64,000 nucleotides of DNA from contig JANJTV010000077.1 in NCBI GenBank assembly GCA_024710905.1, positions 1 to 64,000 on the forward strand, written 5' to 3'. A program made the position numbers and the translations under genes. Origin of the DNA: Anaerolineales bacterium. Lineage in GTDB: Bacteria > Chloroflexota > Anaerolineae > Anaerolineales > Villigracilaceae. Positions 8,305 through 16,503 of this stretch are shown in pieces (positions within the stretch are counted from its first letter, which is position 1; each line of letters starts with the position of its first letter). The notes under the pieces were generated by a model. The model was not told the DNA's origin. It did no database searches and saw only the letters and a program-made list of their open reading frames with translations.

Positions 8305-9141
8305 ATGCCCAGGAAATTCTTTTCCGCTGCTCTCGCCATGCTGATGTTTACGGTGCTGGCCTGCAATTTTCCTATCGCAGGAAACTCCTCCAGCAATGAA
8401 GAGCTTGCGCTGACCATCACGGCCCAGGCTCAATTATTGGCCACATCCACAGCCACGAGCACAGCCACCCCGGGCGCGGAAGAGGCCGTGGATGGTCAGC
8501 CCATTGCAGATTCATCCACAGATGTAACCGTGACTGTCAGCACGGCAACCAATTGCCGCAAAGGGCCCGGGCAGGATTTTGAGATTATCATCAGCATGCA
8601 GCCCGGCCTGGCCGCGCGGGTGACAGGCAGGAATACGCCCAACGATTATTGGATCATTGAAGTGCCCGGTTCAAATGGTGATACCTGCTGGCTGTGGGGT
8701 CGCCATGCCGAAGTGACAGGTGACACCTCAGCACTGCCTGAAATCGCTGCGCCCGCCGCTCCCGGTAACCCTACCAATGCGCCAGCCGCTACCCCTACCA
8801 AAACGCCCGTGCCGCTAATCGTCGTCACCCAGCCGGTGCTGGTGATTACCAAACCCAGCGCGCCAACACTGGCCTACTGGGGCAATCAGTGCGTTAACCA
8901 GGGCGGCCTGTTCCTGTATAAATTAAATATCGGTTGGGAAGATAATTCATTCAATGAAGCCGGGTTCGAGGCGATTCTCACCCGCCCGGCAGGCCCACCT
9001 TCCAAGTACACGACAACCGGCACCCACCTCGATATCGAGACAGTGGAAGCCGCAGGGACGATCCTGACGGTAAGCGTGACCGCCTATAACAGCGCCGGTC
9101 ATTCCGCGCCGGTCGTGGCAGTTTTCAATCCATGCCAGTGA
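8305..9141 (+). CDS. Lipoprotein with bacterial SH3-like domain
   Basis: 278 aa. The signal peptide MPRKFFSAALAMLMFTVLAC has lipobox VLAC. A Ser/Thr/Ala linker (ATSTATSTATPG) leads to an SH3b-like domain at about 90-150 (VTVSTATNCRKGPGQDFEI...WIIEVPGSNGDTCWLWG), typical of cell-wall or surface attachment. After a second TPTKTPV linker comes a C-terminal Ig/fibronectin-like domain with a likely disulfide (QCVNQGG to FNPCQ). AGGAG precedes the ATG at 8305. Its partner is unknown; it sits in a row of secreted proteins. Confidence 0.85.
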   Translation: MPRKFFSAALAMLMFTVLACNFPIAGNSSSNEELALTITAQAQLLATSTATSTATPGAEEAVDGQPIADSSTDVTVTVSTATNCRKGPGQDFEIIISMQPGLAARVTGRNTPNDYWIIEVPGSNGDTCWLWGRHAEVTGDTSALPEIAAPAAPGNPTNAPAATPTKTPVPLIVVTQPVLVITKPSAPTLAYWGNQCVNQGGLFLYKLNIGWEDNSFNEAGFEAILTRPAGPPSKYTTTGTHLDIETVEAAGTILTVSVTAYNSAGHSAPVVAVFNPCQ

Positions 9142-9162
9142 CCGCTTCCTGCGTGCGAAAGC

Positions 9163-9561
9163 CTATTTCTTGTTCTTCATCATCTCCGCAATCTCGGCAA
9201 AACGCCCCTTAAGGTGCGTCACCAATTGCGGCGGGAAGTCGCTTTCATCCAGCGCGCGGTTCATGCACCACAACCACTGGTCGCGTTCCAGGTCACCAAT
9301 CGGGAAAGGCATATGCCGCGCACGCAGGCGCGGGTGACCAAACTTTTCGATATACAATTGCGGCCCGCCAGACCAGCCCACCAGGAACATGAACAACTTG
9401 TCCCTTGACTGCTTCAGGCTGGGCGCATGCAGGGCGCGGATTTCCGCCGCCTCTGGCGCAGTATCCATAATGTCGTAAAATCGGTCTACCAGGCGGCGAA
9501 TGCCTTCCTGCCCGCCCATCAATTCATAGTACGAGTAATCATCACGAATAACGTTTAACAT
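9163..9561 (-). CDS. Group II truncated hemoglobin
   Basis: 132 aa, the right size for a 2-on-2 globin. Seen: YYELMGGQEGIRRLVDRFYDIM at the N-terminus, KLFMFLVGWSGGPQLY, the proximal-His block RARHMPFPIG near residue 80 and QWLWCMNRAL with the group II Trp. The family binds heme and O2/NO and is cytoplasmic. Its gene faces the carbonic anhydrase/P450 pair across a 30-base gap, so the promoters must overlap. The start at 9561 (MLNVIRDDYSYYELMGG) gives normal length. Confidence 0.93.
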   Translation of the reverse strand: MLNVIRDDYSYYELMGGQEGIRRLVDRFYDIMDTAPEAAEIRALHAPSLKQSRDKLFMFLVGWSGGPQLYIEKFGHPRLRARHMPFPIGDLERDQWLWCMNRALDESDFPPQLVTHLKGRFAEIAEMMKNKK

Positions 9562-9591
9562 GGCGTTATTCTAACGGAAAACGGCCCGCCC

Positions 9592-10134
9592 ATGCACAGA
9601 CTCATCCCTATCCTGCAAAAGCAAGACATCCCCGAACAATACCTTAACACACCCATCGGCCTGCTGCTGGAATATCACAACCTGGGCCGCGAGCCGGAAA
9701 CCTACACCCAGGCCCAGCTGCTGATTGGCATGTGCATGGACAACCGCAAACACCTGCGCATACCGGATAATTTCGCCTACATCATCCGCGCCGGGGGGGC
9801 CAACCTGCGCTACAGCGAATTCAAGGTCTCCTATGCCATTGCCGTCGGCGGGGCGCAAGCCATTGCGCTGATCGGCCACAACCAGTGCGGCATGGTCAAC
9901 CTGGTTGCCCGCCGCGAACTCTTCATCCAAAACCTGGTTGAAAACGCCGGGTGGGACGAACAAACCGCCAGCGAACATTTCAACACCTTCGCGCCCATGT
10001 TCGAGATCGGCAACGAGGTGGATTTTGTGCTCAGCGAAACCATCCGCCTGCGCCAACGTTACCCGAAAATCCCTGTTGCCCCGCTGCTCTACAACATCGA
10101 AGACAATTTCATCTACGCCATCCGTGAAGACTGA
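9592..10134 (+). CDS. Beta-class carbonic anhydrase
   Basis: 180 aa. Zinc ligands are visible as C-x-D-x-R (GMCMDNRKHLRI, near residue 48) and H-x-x-C (IGHNQCGM, near residue 104), the beta-carbonic anhydrase signature; the Asp-Arg dyad is intact. It interconverts CO2 and bicarbonate in the cytoplasm. The stop is followed after 2 bases by the P450 start, so both are likely cotranscribed. A signal peptide is absent. The usual C-terminal length is slightly shorter here. Confidence 0.9.
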   Translation: MHRLIPILQKQDIPEQYLNTPIGLLLEYHNLGREPETYTQAQLLIGMCMDNRKHLRIPDNFAYIIRAGGANLRYSEFKVSYAIAVGGAQAIALIGHNQCGMVNLVARRELFIQNLVENAGWDEQTASEHFNTFAPMFEIGNEVDFVLSETIRLRQRYPKIPVAPLLYNIEDNFIYAIRED

Positions 10135-10136
10135 CC

Positions 10137-11369
10137 ATGCCCCCCGGCCATTGCCTCCCGCTCAACGACCCGGATTTCATTGCCAACCCCTACCCGGCAC
10201 TGCAAACCCTGCGCCGCGAATTGCCGGTTTTCCACGACCCGCAACACAACAAAACCTTCTTTACCCGCCACGCCGACATCAGCGCCCTGCTCAAAGACAA
10301 ACGCCTGGGGCGCAGCCTGCTGCACCGCTACAGCCGCGAAGAACTCGGCTGGCCGCCGCCCGACCCGCGCCTGGCGCCCTTCAACCAATACCAGGACAAT
10401 GTTTTTATGGATATGGAAGGCCCGGCCCATACCCGCCTGCGCGGATTGGTCTCAAAGGTCTTCACGCCGCGCCAGGTGGAAAACCTGCGGGGCAAGCTCG
10501 AAGCGGTTACCGTTTCGCTGATCGATTCCGCTCCTAGGGGCGAACCGTTTAATTTCGTGCAGCACATCGCCGAGCCGCTGCCGGTGATCCTGATCGCGGA
10601 CCTGCTCGGCATCCCCGAACAGTACCGTCCGCAATTACGGCCCTGGTCTGCCGCCATTGTCAAAATGTACGAAATGAACCCATCAGACGAAGACATTAAC
10701 TCCGCCAACCAGGCCGCGCACGACTTTATGGAACTGGTCGGCCAGCTGGCGGAGCAGCGCCGCGCCCACCCAGGCGACGACCTGATCAGCGCGCTGACGC
10801 AGGCTGAACTGGATGGTTCGCGCCTGACCGAGGACGAACTGCGCGCCACCTGCATCTTCCTGCTGAATGCCGGGCACGAGGCCACCGTCAACGGTTCCAC
10901 GCTCGGGCTGCTGGCCCTGCTGCGAAACGGCGAACAGGCCCAGGCCCTGCCTGCCGCCCTGGCTTCCCCCTCCGGCGACAACCTGCTTAAAACTGCAGTG
11001 GATGAATTGCTGCGCTACGATACGCCGCTGCCCATGTTCGAGAGATATGTGCTGGAAGATATGGACTTCAACGGCATGCCCCTCAAGCGCGGGCAGGAAT
11101 TGGCGCTGCTGTATATTTCCGGCAACCGCGATGAAAGCCGCTTCGAGCAGGCCAATTCGCTGCTGCTGACCCGCGCCGACAATCCGCTGCTGACCTTTGG
11201 CTTGGGCACACATTACTGCCTGGGCGCGCCGCTGGCCCGGTTGGAGTTGCAAACCCTGTTCAGGGTGTTGTTTGAGCGCAGGGCGAACATCCAACTGGCA
11301 GGCAAGCCGGTCTTTCAGAGCGGGTTTGTCATCCGCGGCCTGGCCAACCTGCCAGTCATGACCCGGTAA
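10137..11369 (+). CDS. Cytochrome P450
   Basis: 410 aa, soluble bacterial P450. Seen: I-helix FLLNAGHEATVNGSTLG near residue 245 (A-G-x-E-A-T oxygen-activation motif), a GNRDESRFEQ block, and the heme-thiolate loop LTFGLGTHYCLGAPLARLE near residue 360, with Cys as the fifth iron ligand. Substrate is unknown; no ferredoxin or reductase gene is adjacent. It starts 2 bases after the carbonic anhydrase stop. Confidence 0.95.
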   Translation: MPPGHCLPLNDPDFIANPYPALQTLRRELPVFHDPQHNKTFFTRHADISALLKDKRLGRSLLHRYSREELGWPPPDPRLAPFNQYQDNVFMDMEGPAHTRLRGLVSKVFTPRQVENLRGKLEAVTVSLIDSAPRGEPFNFVQHIAEPLPVILIADLLGIPEQYRPQLRPWSAAIVKMYEMNPSDEDINSANQAAHDFMELVGQLAEQRRAHPGDDLISALTQAELDGSRLTEDELRATCIFLLNAGHEATVNGSTLGLLALLRNGEQAQALPAALASPSGDNLLKTAVDELLRYDTPLPMFERYVLEDMDFNGMPLKRGQELALLYISGNRDESRFEQANSLLLTRADNPLLTFGLGTHYCLGAPLARLELQTLFRVLFERRANIQLAGKPVFQSGFVIRGLANLPVMTR

Positions 11370-11393
11370 AGCCAGCCAGGCGCTTCGAGCGGG

Positions 11394-11399
11394 TATAAT
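11394..11399 (+). promoter_or_regulatory. -10 box upstream of the thiolase gene
   Basis: A perfect TATAAT at 11394-11399, 26 bases before the ATG at 11426, with an AAGGAG ribosome site in between. I see no good -35 hexamer at 16-18 bases upstream. Confidence 0.5.
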
Positions 11400-11425
11400 C
11401 GGGCCAACCCACGCAAGGAGAATTC

Positions 11426-12628
11426 ATGTCCAGAGAAACTGAAGCCGTCATCCTTTCTGCCGTGCGCACGCCTGTCGGGCGCTTCCAGGGCGGGCTGGCA
11501 AGCCTGCCAGCCGTGCAATTGGGCGCTATTGCAATCAAGGCCGCCGTGGAACGCGCCGGGATTGAGAACCCGCAAGAAATTGAAGAAGTGCTGATGGGCA
11601 ACGTGGTGCAGGCCGGTGAAGGACAGGCCCCCGCCCGCCAGGCCGCCATTTTTGCCGGGCTGCCCGCCAGCGTGAGCGCCACCACCCTGAATAAAGTCTG
11701 CGGCTCCGGCCTGAAAGCCGCCATGAGCGCCGCCCAGGCCATCCGTGCCGGGGATGGCAGCCTGTATGTGGCCGGGGGCATGGAGTCCATGTCGCGCGCA
11801 CCGTACATCATCAATGGCCGCAACAGCGAACTGCGTTTCGGTCACAACCAGTTGACCGATGCCCTGCTGCACGACGGACTGTGGGATTCAATTGAAAACT
11901 GGGGCATGGGCGACGCTGCCGAGTTTATTGCCGAGGAATATGAAGTCACCCGCGAGGCCATGGATACCTTCTCGCTGCAAAGCCACCTGAAGGCGGCGGC
12001 GGCCCAGCAGGCGGGCAAGTTTAAGCAAGAGATTGTGCCGGTCGAAATCAAGAATCGCAAGGGCGAAGTGACCCTGTTCGACACCGACGAAGGCCCGCGC
12101 GGCGACTCCACCCTGGAGGGGCTGGCCAAACTGAAACCGGCCTTCCGCAAGGATGGGCGCGTGACCGCCGGGAATGCCTCCACGCTTAACGACGGGGCGG
12201 CCGCAACCGTGATCGCCAGCCGTGCCTACGCCGAAGCGCACGGCCTGAAACCGCTGGCCCGCATTGTGGCCTACGGGCAGGCCGCGCTTGAATCAAAACG
12301 CCTGTTTGCCGCGCCCGCCCAGGCCATGCCAAAAGTGCTGGCCAAAGCAGGCTGGACGCTTGCCGATGTGGATTTGATTGAACTGAACGAGGCTTTTGCC
12401 GCGCAGGTGCTGGCCAATGGCTATGAACTGGCCGACCAGGGCTGGGACTGGGACAAAGTGAACGTGCACGGCGGCGGCATCTCCATTGGCCACCCGATTG
12501 GGGCCAGCGGCGCGCGCCTGCTCGCCACGCTGATTTATGCGCTGAGAGACCGCGGCAAAACGCGCGGCCTGGCCAGCCTGTGCCTGGGCGGCGGCGAAGC
12601 CGTGGCCATGGCTATTGAGCTGGAATAA
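11426..12628 (+). CDS. Acetyl-CoA C-acetyltransferase (thiolase)
   Basis: 400 aa. Catalytic residues are visible: nucleophile Cys in [13 protein letters not shown] (near residue 93), His in [17 protein letters not shown] and the second Cys in [11 protein letters not shown] at the C-terminus. Thiolases condense or cleave acyl-CoA in fatty-acid, butyrate or polyhydroxyalkanoate metabolism. The 3-hydroxyacyl-CoA dehydrogenase lies 1 kb downstream on the same strand, so together they cover two steps of acetoacetyl-CoA to 3-hydroxybutyryl-CoA conversion. Ribosome site AAGGAG. Confidence 0.95.
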   Translation: MSRETEAVILSAVRTPVGRFQGGLASLPAVQLGAIAIKAAVERAGIENPQEIEEVLMGNVVQAGEGQAPARQAAIFAGLPASVSATTLNKVCGSGLKAAMSAAQAIRAGDGSLYVAGGMESMSRAPYIINGRNSELRFGHNQLTDALLHDGLWDSIENWGMGDAAEFIAEEYEVTREAMDTFSLQSHLKAAAAQQAGKFKQEIVPVEIKNRKGEVTLFDTDEGPRGDSTLEGLAKLKPAFRKDGRVTAGNASTLNDGAAATVIASRAYAEAHGLKPLARIVAYGQAALESKRLFAAPAQAMPKVLAKAGWTLADVDLIELNEAFAAQVLANGYELADQGWDWDKVNVHGGGISIGHPIGASGARLLATLIYALRDRGKTRGLASLCLGGGEAVAMAIELE

Positions 12629-12657
12629 GCTTGACCCAACAACAATCAAATGGTGAA

Positions 12658-12669
12658 TGACGATCGTCA
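12658..12669. promoter_or_regulatory. Perfect 12-base palindrome upstream of the DinB-like gene
   Basis: TGACGATCGTCA, a perfect dyad, lies about 50 bases before the ATG at 12720 and is nested in a longer imperfect GTGAAT...ATTCAC repeat. Position and symmetry suit a regulator site; there is no T-run, so it is not a terminator. Confidence 0.4.
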
Positions 12670-12683
12670 CTCCTCATTCAATA

Positions 12684-12713
12684 TTCACGCTTTTACCTGT
12701 ATACCAGTACAAT
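12684..12713 (+). promoter_or_regulatory. Promoter of the DinB-like gene, leaderless
   Basis: TTCACG (12684-12689), an 18-base spacer and TACAAT (12708-12713). The predicted start of transcription falls at the ATG at 12720, and there is no Shine-Dalgarno. Confidence 0.45.
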
Positions 12714-12719
12714 AATATT

Positions 12720-13217
12720 ATGAACCCAACCGAACGACTTGAAAAAATCGAACTATACGGCCAGGGATTTGATCTGCTCACGGATGCCCTCAATGACATC
12801 CCGCGCGAATGCTGGCAGTTCCGCCCTGCACCGGGCGAATGGAGCATCCACGAGGTGATTGTCCACCTGGCAGACAGTGAAACCAACGCCGCCCTTCGCG
12901 CCCGCAAACTGGCCGTCGAACCCGGCGAGTTGCTGATGGCCTACGACCAGGACAAATGGGCCGTGGATTTGGACTATCACAGCCAGGATGCCGATGACGC
13001 CCTGCAACTGACCAAATACGCCCGCCTGACGACCTACAAATGGCTGAAAACCCTGCCGGAGACCGTCTTTCAGAACAGCGTAAAACACCCTGAATTTGAA
13101 CAGCCCTATACATTTGACCTGTGGCTGAACATCTATTCAAAACATATTCCGGGCCACATTGAACAGATTCAGAACAATTACCAGGCCTGGAAACTCGCCA
13201 ATCGCCAAGGAGGCTGA
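12720..13217 (+). CDS. DinB-like (YfiT/DUF664 superfamily) protein
   Basis: 165 aa, four-helix DinB fold. Seen: LLTDALNDIPRECWQFRPAPGEWSIHEVIVHLADSE (residues 20-55) with the family W-S-x-x-E-V-x-x-H-L-A-D block, and KHIPGHIEQIQ near the C-terminus. The spaced His residues likely bind a metal. Members are metal-dependent thiol-transfer-like enzymes or uncharacterised. The start at 12720 is the first codon with good family fit. It ends 1 base before the STAS gene, so the two are coupled. Confidence 0.88.
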   Translation: MNPTERLEKIELYGQGFDLLTDALNDIPRECWQFRPAPGEWSIHEVIVHLADSETNAALRARKLAVEPGELLMAYDQDKWAVDLDYHSQDADDALQLTKYARLTTYKWLKTLPETVFQNSVKHPEFEQPYTFDLWLNIYSKHIPGHIEQIQNNYQAWKLANRQGG

Positions 13218-13218
13218 A

Positions 13219-13632
13219 ATGTTGGAAATTACCGTATCGCAGGAACAGGGCAGCGTCCCGGTCACTGTCATCCACTTGCATGGCAAGATGGACGGCTCAA
13301 ACTTCAATGACCTGATTGCCGCAGCCACTAAAGCCTACCAGGGCGGGGCCAGGCACATCCTGCTCGACCTGGCCGGGCTGGAATATATGAGCAGCGCCGG
13401 GCTGGTGTCTATTCACACCATCACGCGCCTGCTAAAAGGGGAAAGCACCGAAAGCATGGACGGCTGGAGCAGCCTGCGCGCCATTGACCAGGAACGCGGC
13501 GGCGGCAAGCAGCGCCTGGTGAAACTGCTCAACCCGCAGGCCAAGATCGCCAAAACCCTCGAAATGTCCGGCTTTCAGCAAATGTTCGAAATTCACACAG
13601 ACCTGGCCGGGGCCGTGGCCTCGTTCTCATAA
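13219..13632 (+). CDS. STAS-domain protein (anti-sigma factor antagonist type)
   Basis: 137 aa. STAS core: VTVIHLHGKMDGSNFNDL, then ILLDLAGLEYMSSAGLVSIHTI, where a Ser of the MSSAG motif is the usual phosphorylation site in SpoIIAA-type switches, and LLNPQAKIAKTLEMSGFQQMFEI. Between residues 78 and 100 lies an insert (ESTESMDGWSSLRAIDQERG) that ordinary STAS proteins lack. No anti-sigma kinase gene is adjacent. AAGGAGG precedes the ATG, which is 1 base after the DinB-like stop. Confidence 0.88.
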   Translation: MLEITVSQEQGSVPVTVIHLHGKMDGSNFNDLIAAATKAYQGGARHILLDLAGLEYMSSAGLVSIHTITRLLKGESTESMDGWSSLRAIDQERGGGKQRLVKLLNPQAKIAKTLEMSGFQQMFEIHTDLAGAVASFS

Positions 13633-13646
13633 AATTGCCTTCCACA

Positions 13647-13682
13647 ACACCCGTCTTTTTCGGCGGGTGTTTTCATTTCTTT
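13647..13682 (+). terminator. Rho-independent terminator after the STAS gene
   Basis: Stem ACACCCG/CGGGTGT (13647-13653 and 13664-13670), followed by a T-rich run TTTCATTTCTTTT. Confidence 0.75.
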
Positions 13683-13704
13683 TCCCAGCAGAAAAAGGAG
13701 AAAT

Positions 13705-14550
<846 letters not shown>

Positions 14551-14600
14551 GCTTTCAGCTATCAGCACTTAGCGGTCAGCTTTCAGCGGTGAGCAGTGTG
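14551..14600 (+). repeat. Left flank of the four-helix-bundle element (CAGCnnT-type repeats)
   Basis: Degenerate short words such as TTTCAGCTATCAGCAC, TTAGCGGTCAGC and TTTCAGCGGTGAGC. The reverse complement of this block resembles the block at 14787-14851 (GCTGACAGCTGATGGCTAA type), so the two form imperfect inverted flanks around the dead gene. Confidence 0.65.
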
Positions 14601-14616
14601 TAGAGGGTAAATGCCC

Positions 14617-14798
14617 ATGAAAGATTTTAAGACATTGAAAGTGTGGTAGAAGGCCCATGCTTTGGCGCTGGCAGTATATAAAGCGACTGAAACCTTCCTT
14701 AAGGAAGAACAAAAATTAAGCGTATGTTGGCTTCTTTTATCAAAACCCTGCGCAAACACTAAGCCACCCACATCCCCAAACCAATTGCTGACGACTGA
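14617..14798 (+). pseudogene. Four-helix-bundle (S23/IVS-encoded type) protein remnant
   Basis: From ATG 14617 the reading is MKDFKTLKVW, then TAG where the family has Gln, then KAHALALAVYKATETFLKEE. This matches the N-terminal half of the four-helix-bundle family (TIGR02436; 23S rRNA intervening-sequence protein). Downstream frames shift: a late segment reads IPKPIADD, resembling the family's SIPSNIAEG block. A stop, at least one frameshift and loss of the C-terminal half show that it is dead. These genes are known from intervening sequences of 23S rRNA and from intergenic copies. Confidence 0.75.
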
Positions 14799-14851
14799 AC
14801 GCTGACAGCTGATGGCTAAACACTAATAGCTAATGGCTTAACGCTGATAAC
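14787..14851 (-). repeat. Right flank of the four-helix-bundle element
   Basis: A run of degenerate words GCTGACGACTGAACGCTGAC, AGCTGATGGCTAA, ACACTAATAGCTAATGGCTT and AACGCTGATAAC. It is approximately the inverse of the left flank (14551-14600). The GMC oxidoreductase gene starts 19 bases later. Confidence 0.65.
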
Positions 14852-14869
14852 AGAAGGCACGAACGATAT

Positions 14870-16456
14870 ATGGTAAAACAATTATTTGACTACATCATCA
14901 TCGGCTCCGGCTTTGGCGGTTCGGTTTCCGCCCTGCGGCTGGCCGAAAAAGGCTACTCGGTGCTGGTCATCGAGAAGGGCAAGCGTTTCCGCGACCAGGA
15001 CTTCCCCAGGACAACCATGCAGTTCTGGAAGTACATCTGGATGCCGGCCCTACGCTGCTTTGGCATCCTGCAAATCAGTGTATTGAAAGGCGTCATGGTG
15101 TTGCACGGGGCGGGCGTGGGCGGCGGCAGCCTGGGCTATGCCAATGTGCTGGAAGTTCCAACTGAGGAAACCTTCGCCACCCCGGCCTGGAACCAGCCCA
15201 TCCGCTGGGGCGAAGTGCTGCGCCCACACTACGAAACCGCCCGGCGCATGCTGGGCGTGGCCCGCAACCCAAAATTATGGAAAGCCGATGAAATATTAAA
15301 GGAAATGGCCGAAGCGCGCGGCATGGGGCACACTTTCCGCGCCACGGATGTCGGCGCTTATTTTGGCGAACCGGGCAAGACCGTGCCCGATCCATTCTTC
15401 GATGGCGAAGGACCGGACCGCGCAGGCTGCCAGCACTGCGGCGGTTGCATGGTGGGCTGCCGTTACAATGCCAAGAACACCCTGCCTAAAAACTACCTGT
15501 ATTTTGCCGAAAAACTGGGCGTGCAGGTGCTTGCCGAAACCGAAGTAACCGAGGTACGGCCAACCCAAACCAGCGAGAACCGCTATGAAGTCGTCACCCG
15601 GGGCAGCACCGGCTTCTTCAAACGCAACCAAACCCTGCACGCCAAAAACGTCATCTTCTCCGCCGGGGTGATGGGCAGTATGAACCTGCTGCTGCACCTG
15701 CGCGATGCCAGCAAATCCCTGCCGAACCTGTCCCCGCGTCTGGGAGACATGGTGCGCACCAACTCGGAAGCCCTGCTCGGCGCAGTCGCCCGCAAGAGCG
15801 ATATCAACTACTCACAGGGCGTGGCCATCTCCTCCATTTTCAATGCCGATGAAATCACCCGCGTGGAGCCAACCCGCTACAACGACGGTTCTGATTTAAT
15901 GCGCAGCATCTCCGCGCCGCTGGTTGACCTGCAAGGCGGGGTGTTGCGCCGCCTGCTTGATTCCTGGCTATGGATCCTGCGCCACCCGCTGGATTTCGCC
16001 CGCGCCATGTTCCTGCCCGGCTGGGCGCACAACGTCACCATCCTGCTGGTCATGCAGCACGCCGATAACCGCATGCGCCTGCGCCTGGGCCGCTCGGCCT
16101 ATACATTCTTCCAGCGCGGGATGGTCTCTGAACCGGAGCCTGGCTATGAAATCCACGCCCAGGTGCCCGGATCGCATGGACTGGCCCGTGAGTTTGGCCG
16201 CCGCACCAACGGCGTGGTGATGGGTTCTCTGGGTGAAAACCTGCTCAACCTGCCCACCACGGCCCACATCCTGGGAGGCGCACCAATTGGTAAAAACGCC
16301 GCTGAAGGTGTGGTAAACGACCATTTTGAAGTGCACAACTACCCCGGCCTGTACATCATTGATGGCAGCATTATGCCTGCCAACCCCGGCGTCAACCCCA
16401 GCCTGACCATCACCGCCCTGGCGGAATATGCCATGAGCAAAATCCCTGCAAAATAA
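14870..16456 (+). CDS. GMC family FAD oxidoreductase (cholesterol oxidase-like)
   Basis: 528 aa. N-terminal FAD Rossmann motif DYIIIGSGFGGSVSALRLAE (residues 7-26), then HGAGVGGGSLGYANV. The C-terminal GMC block reads GLYIIDGSIMPANPGVNPSLTI. Residues about 185-200 hold the cluster CQHCGGCMVGCRYNAK, a four-Cys pattern conserved in the ChoD-like branch that could hold a metal or Fe-S centre. It oxidises an alcohol or sterol-like substrate; the substrate is unknown. The ATG at 14870 has only a weak ribosome site. Confidence 0.9.
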   Translation: MVKQLFDYIIIGSGFGGSVSALRLAEKGYSVLVIEKGKRFRDQDFPRTTMQFWKYIWMPALRCFGILQISVLKGVMVLHGAGVGGGSLGYANVLEVPTEETFATPAWNQPIRWGEVLRPHYETARRMLGVARNPKLWKADEILKEMAEARGMGHTFRATDVGAYFGEPGKTVPDPFFDGEGPDRAGCQHCGGCMVGCRYNAKNTLPKNYLYFAEKLGVQVLAETEVTEVRPTQTSENRYEVVTRGSTGFFKRNQTLHAKNVIFSAGVMGSMNLLLHLRDASKSLPNLSPRLGDMVRTNSEALLGAVARKSDINYSQGVAISSIFNADEITRVEPTRYNDGSDLMRSISAPLVDLQGGVLRRLLDSWLWILRHPLDFARAMFLPGWAHNVTILLVMQHADNRMRLRLGRSAYTFFQRGMVSEPEPGYEIHAQVPGSHGLAREFGRRTNGVVMGSLGENLLNLPTTAHILGGAPIGKNAAEGVVNDHFEVHNYPGLYIIDGSIMPANPGVNPSLTITALAEYAMSKIPAK

Positions 16457-16458
16457 CA

Positions 16459-16503
16459 ACAGCGTGCCCGTGCAAATCCGTGAAATCAGTGGACAATATT
16501 TTT
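16459..16503 (+). repeat. Short AATCnGTGGA-type repeat before kynureninase
   Basis: Contains GTGCAAATCCGTGAAATC and AGTGGACAATATTTTT directly before the ATG at 16504. It is similar to the repeat ending at 7507. Confidence 0.4.

Noticed and set aside
12658-12669. Palindrome as terminator of the thiolase gene
   Set aside because: There is no T-run after it, and it lies close to the next promoter.
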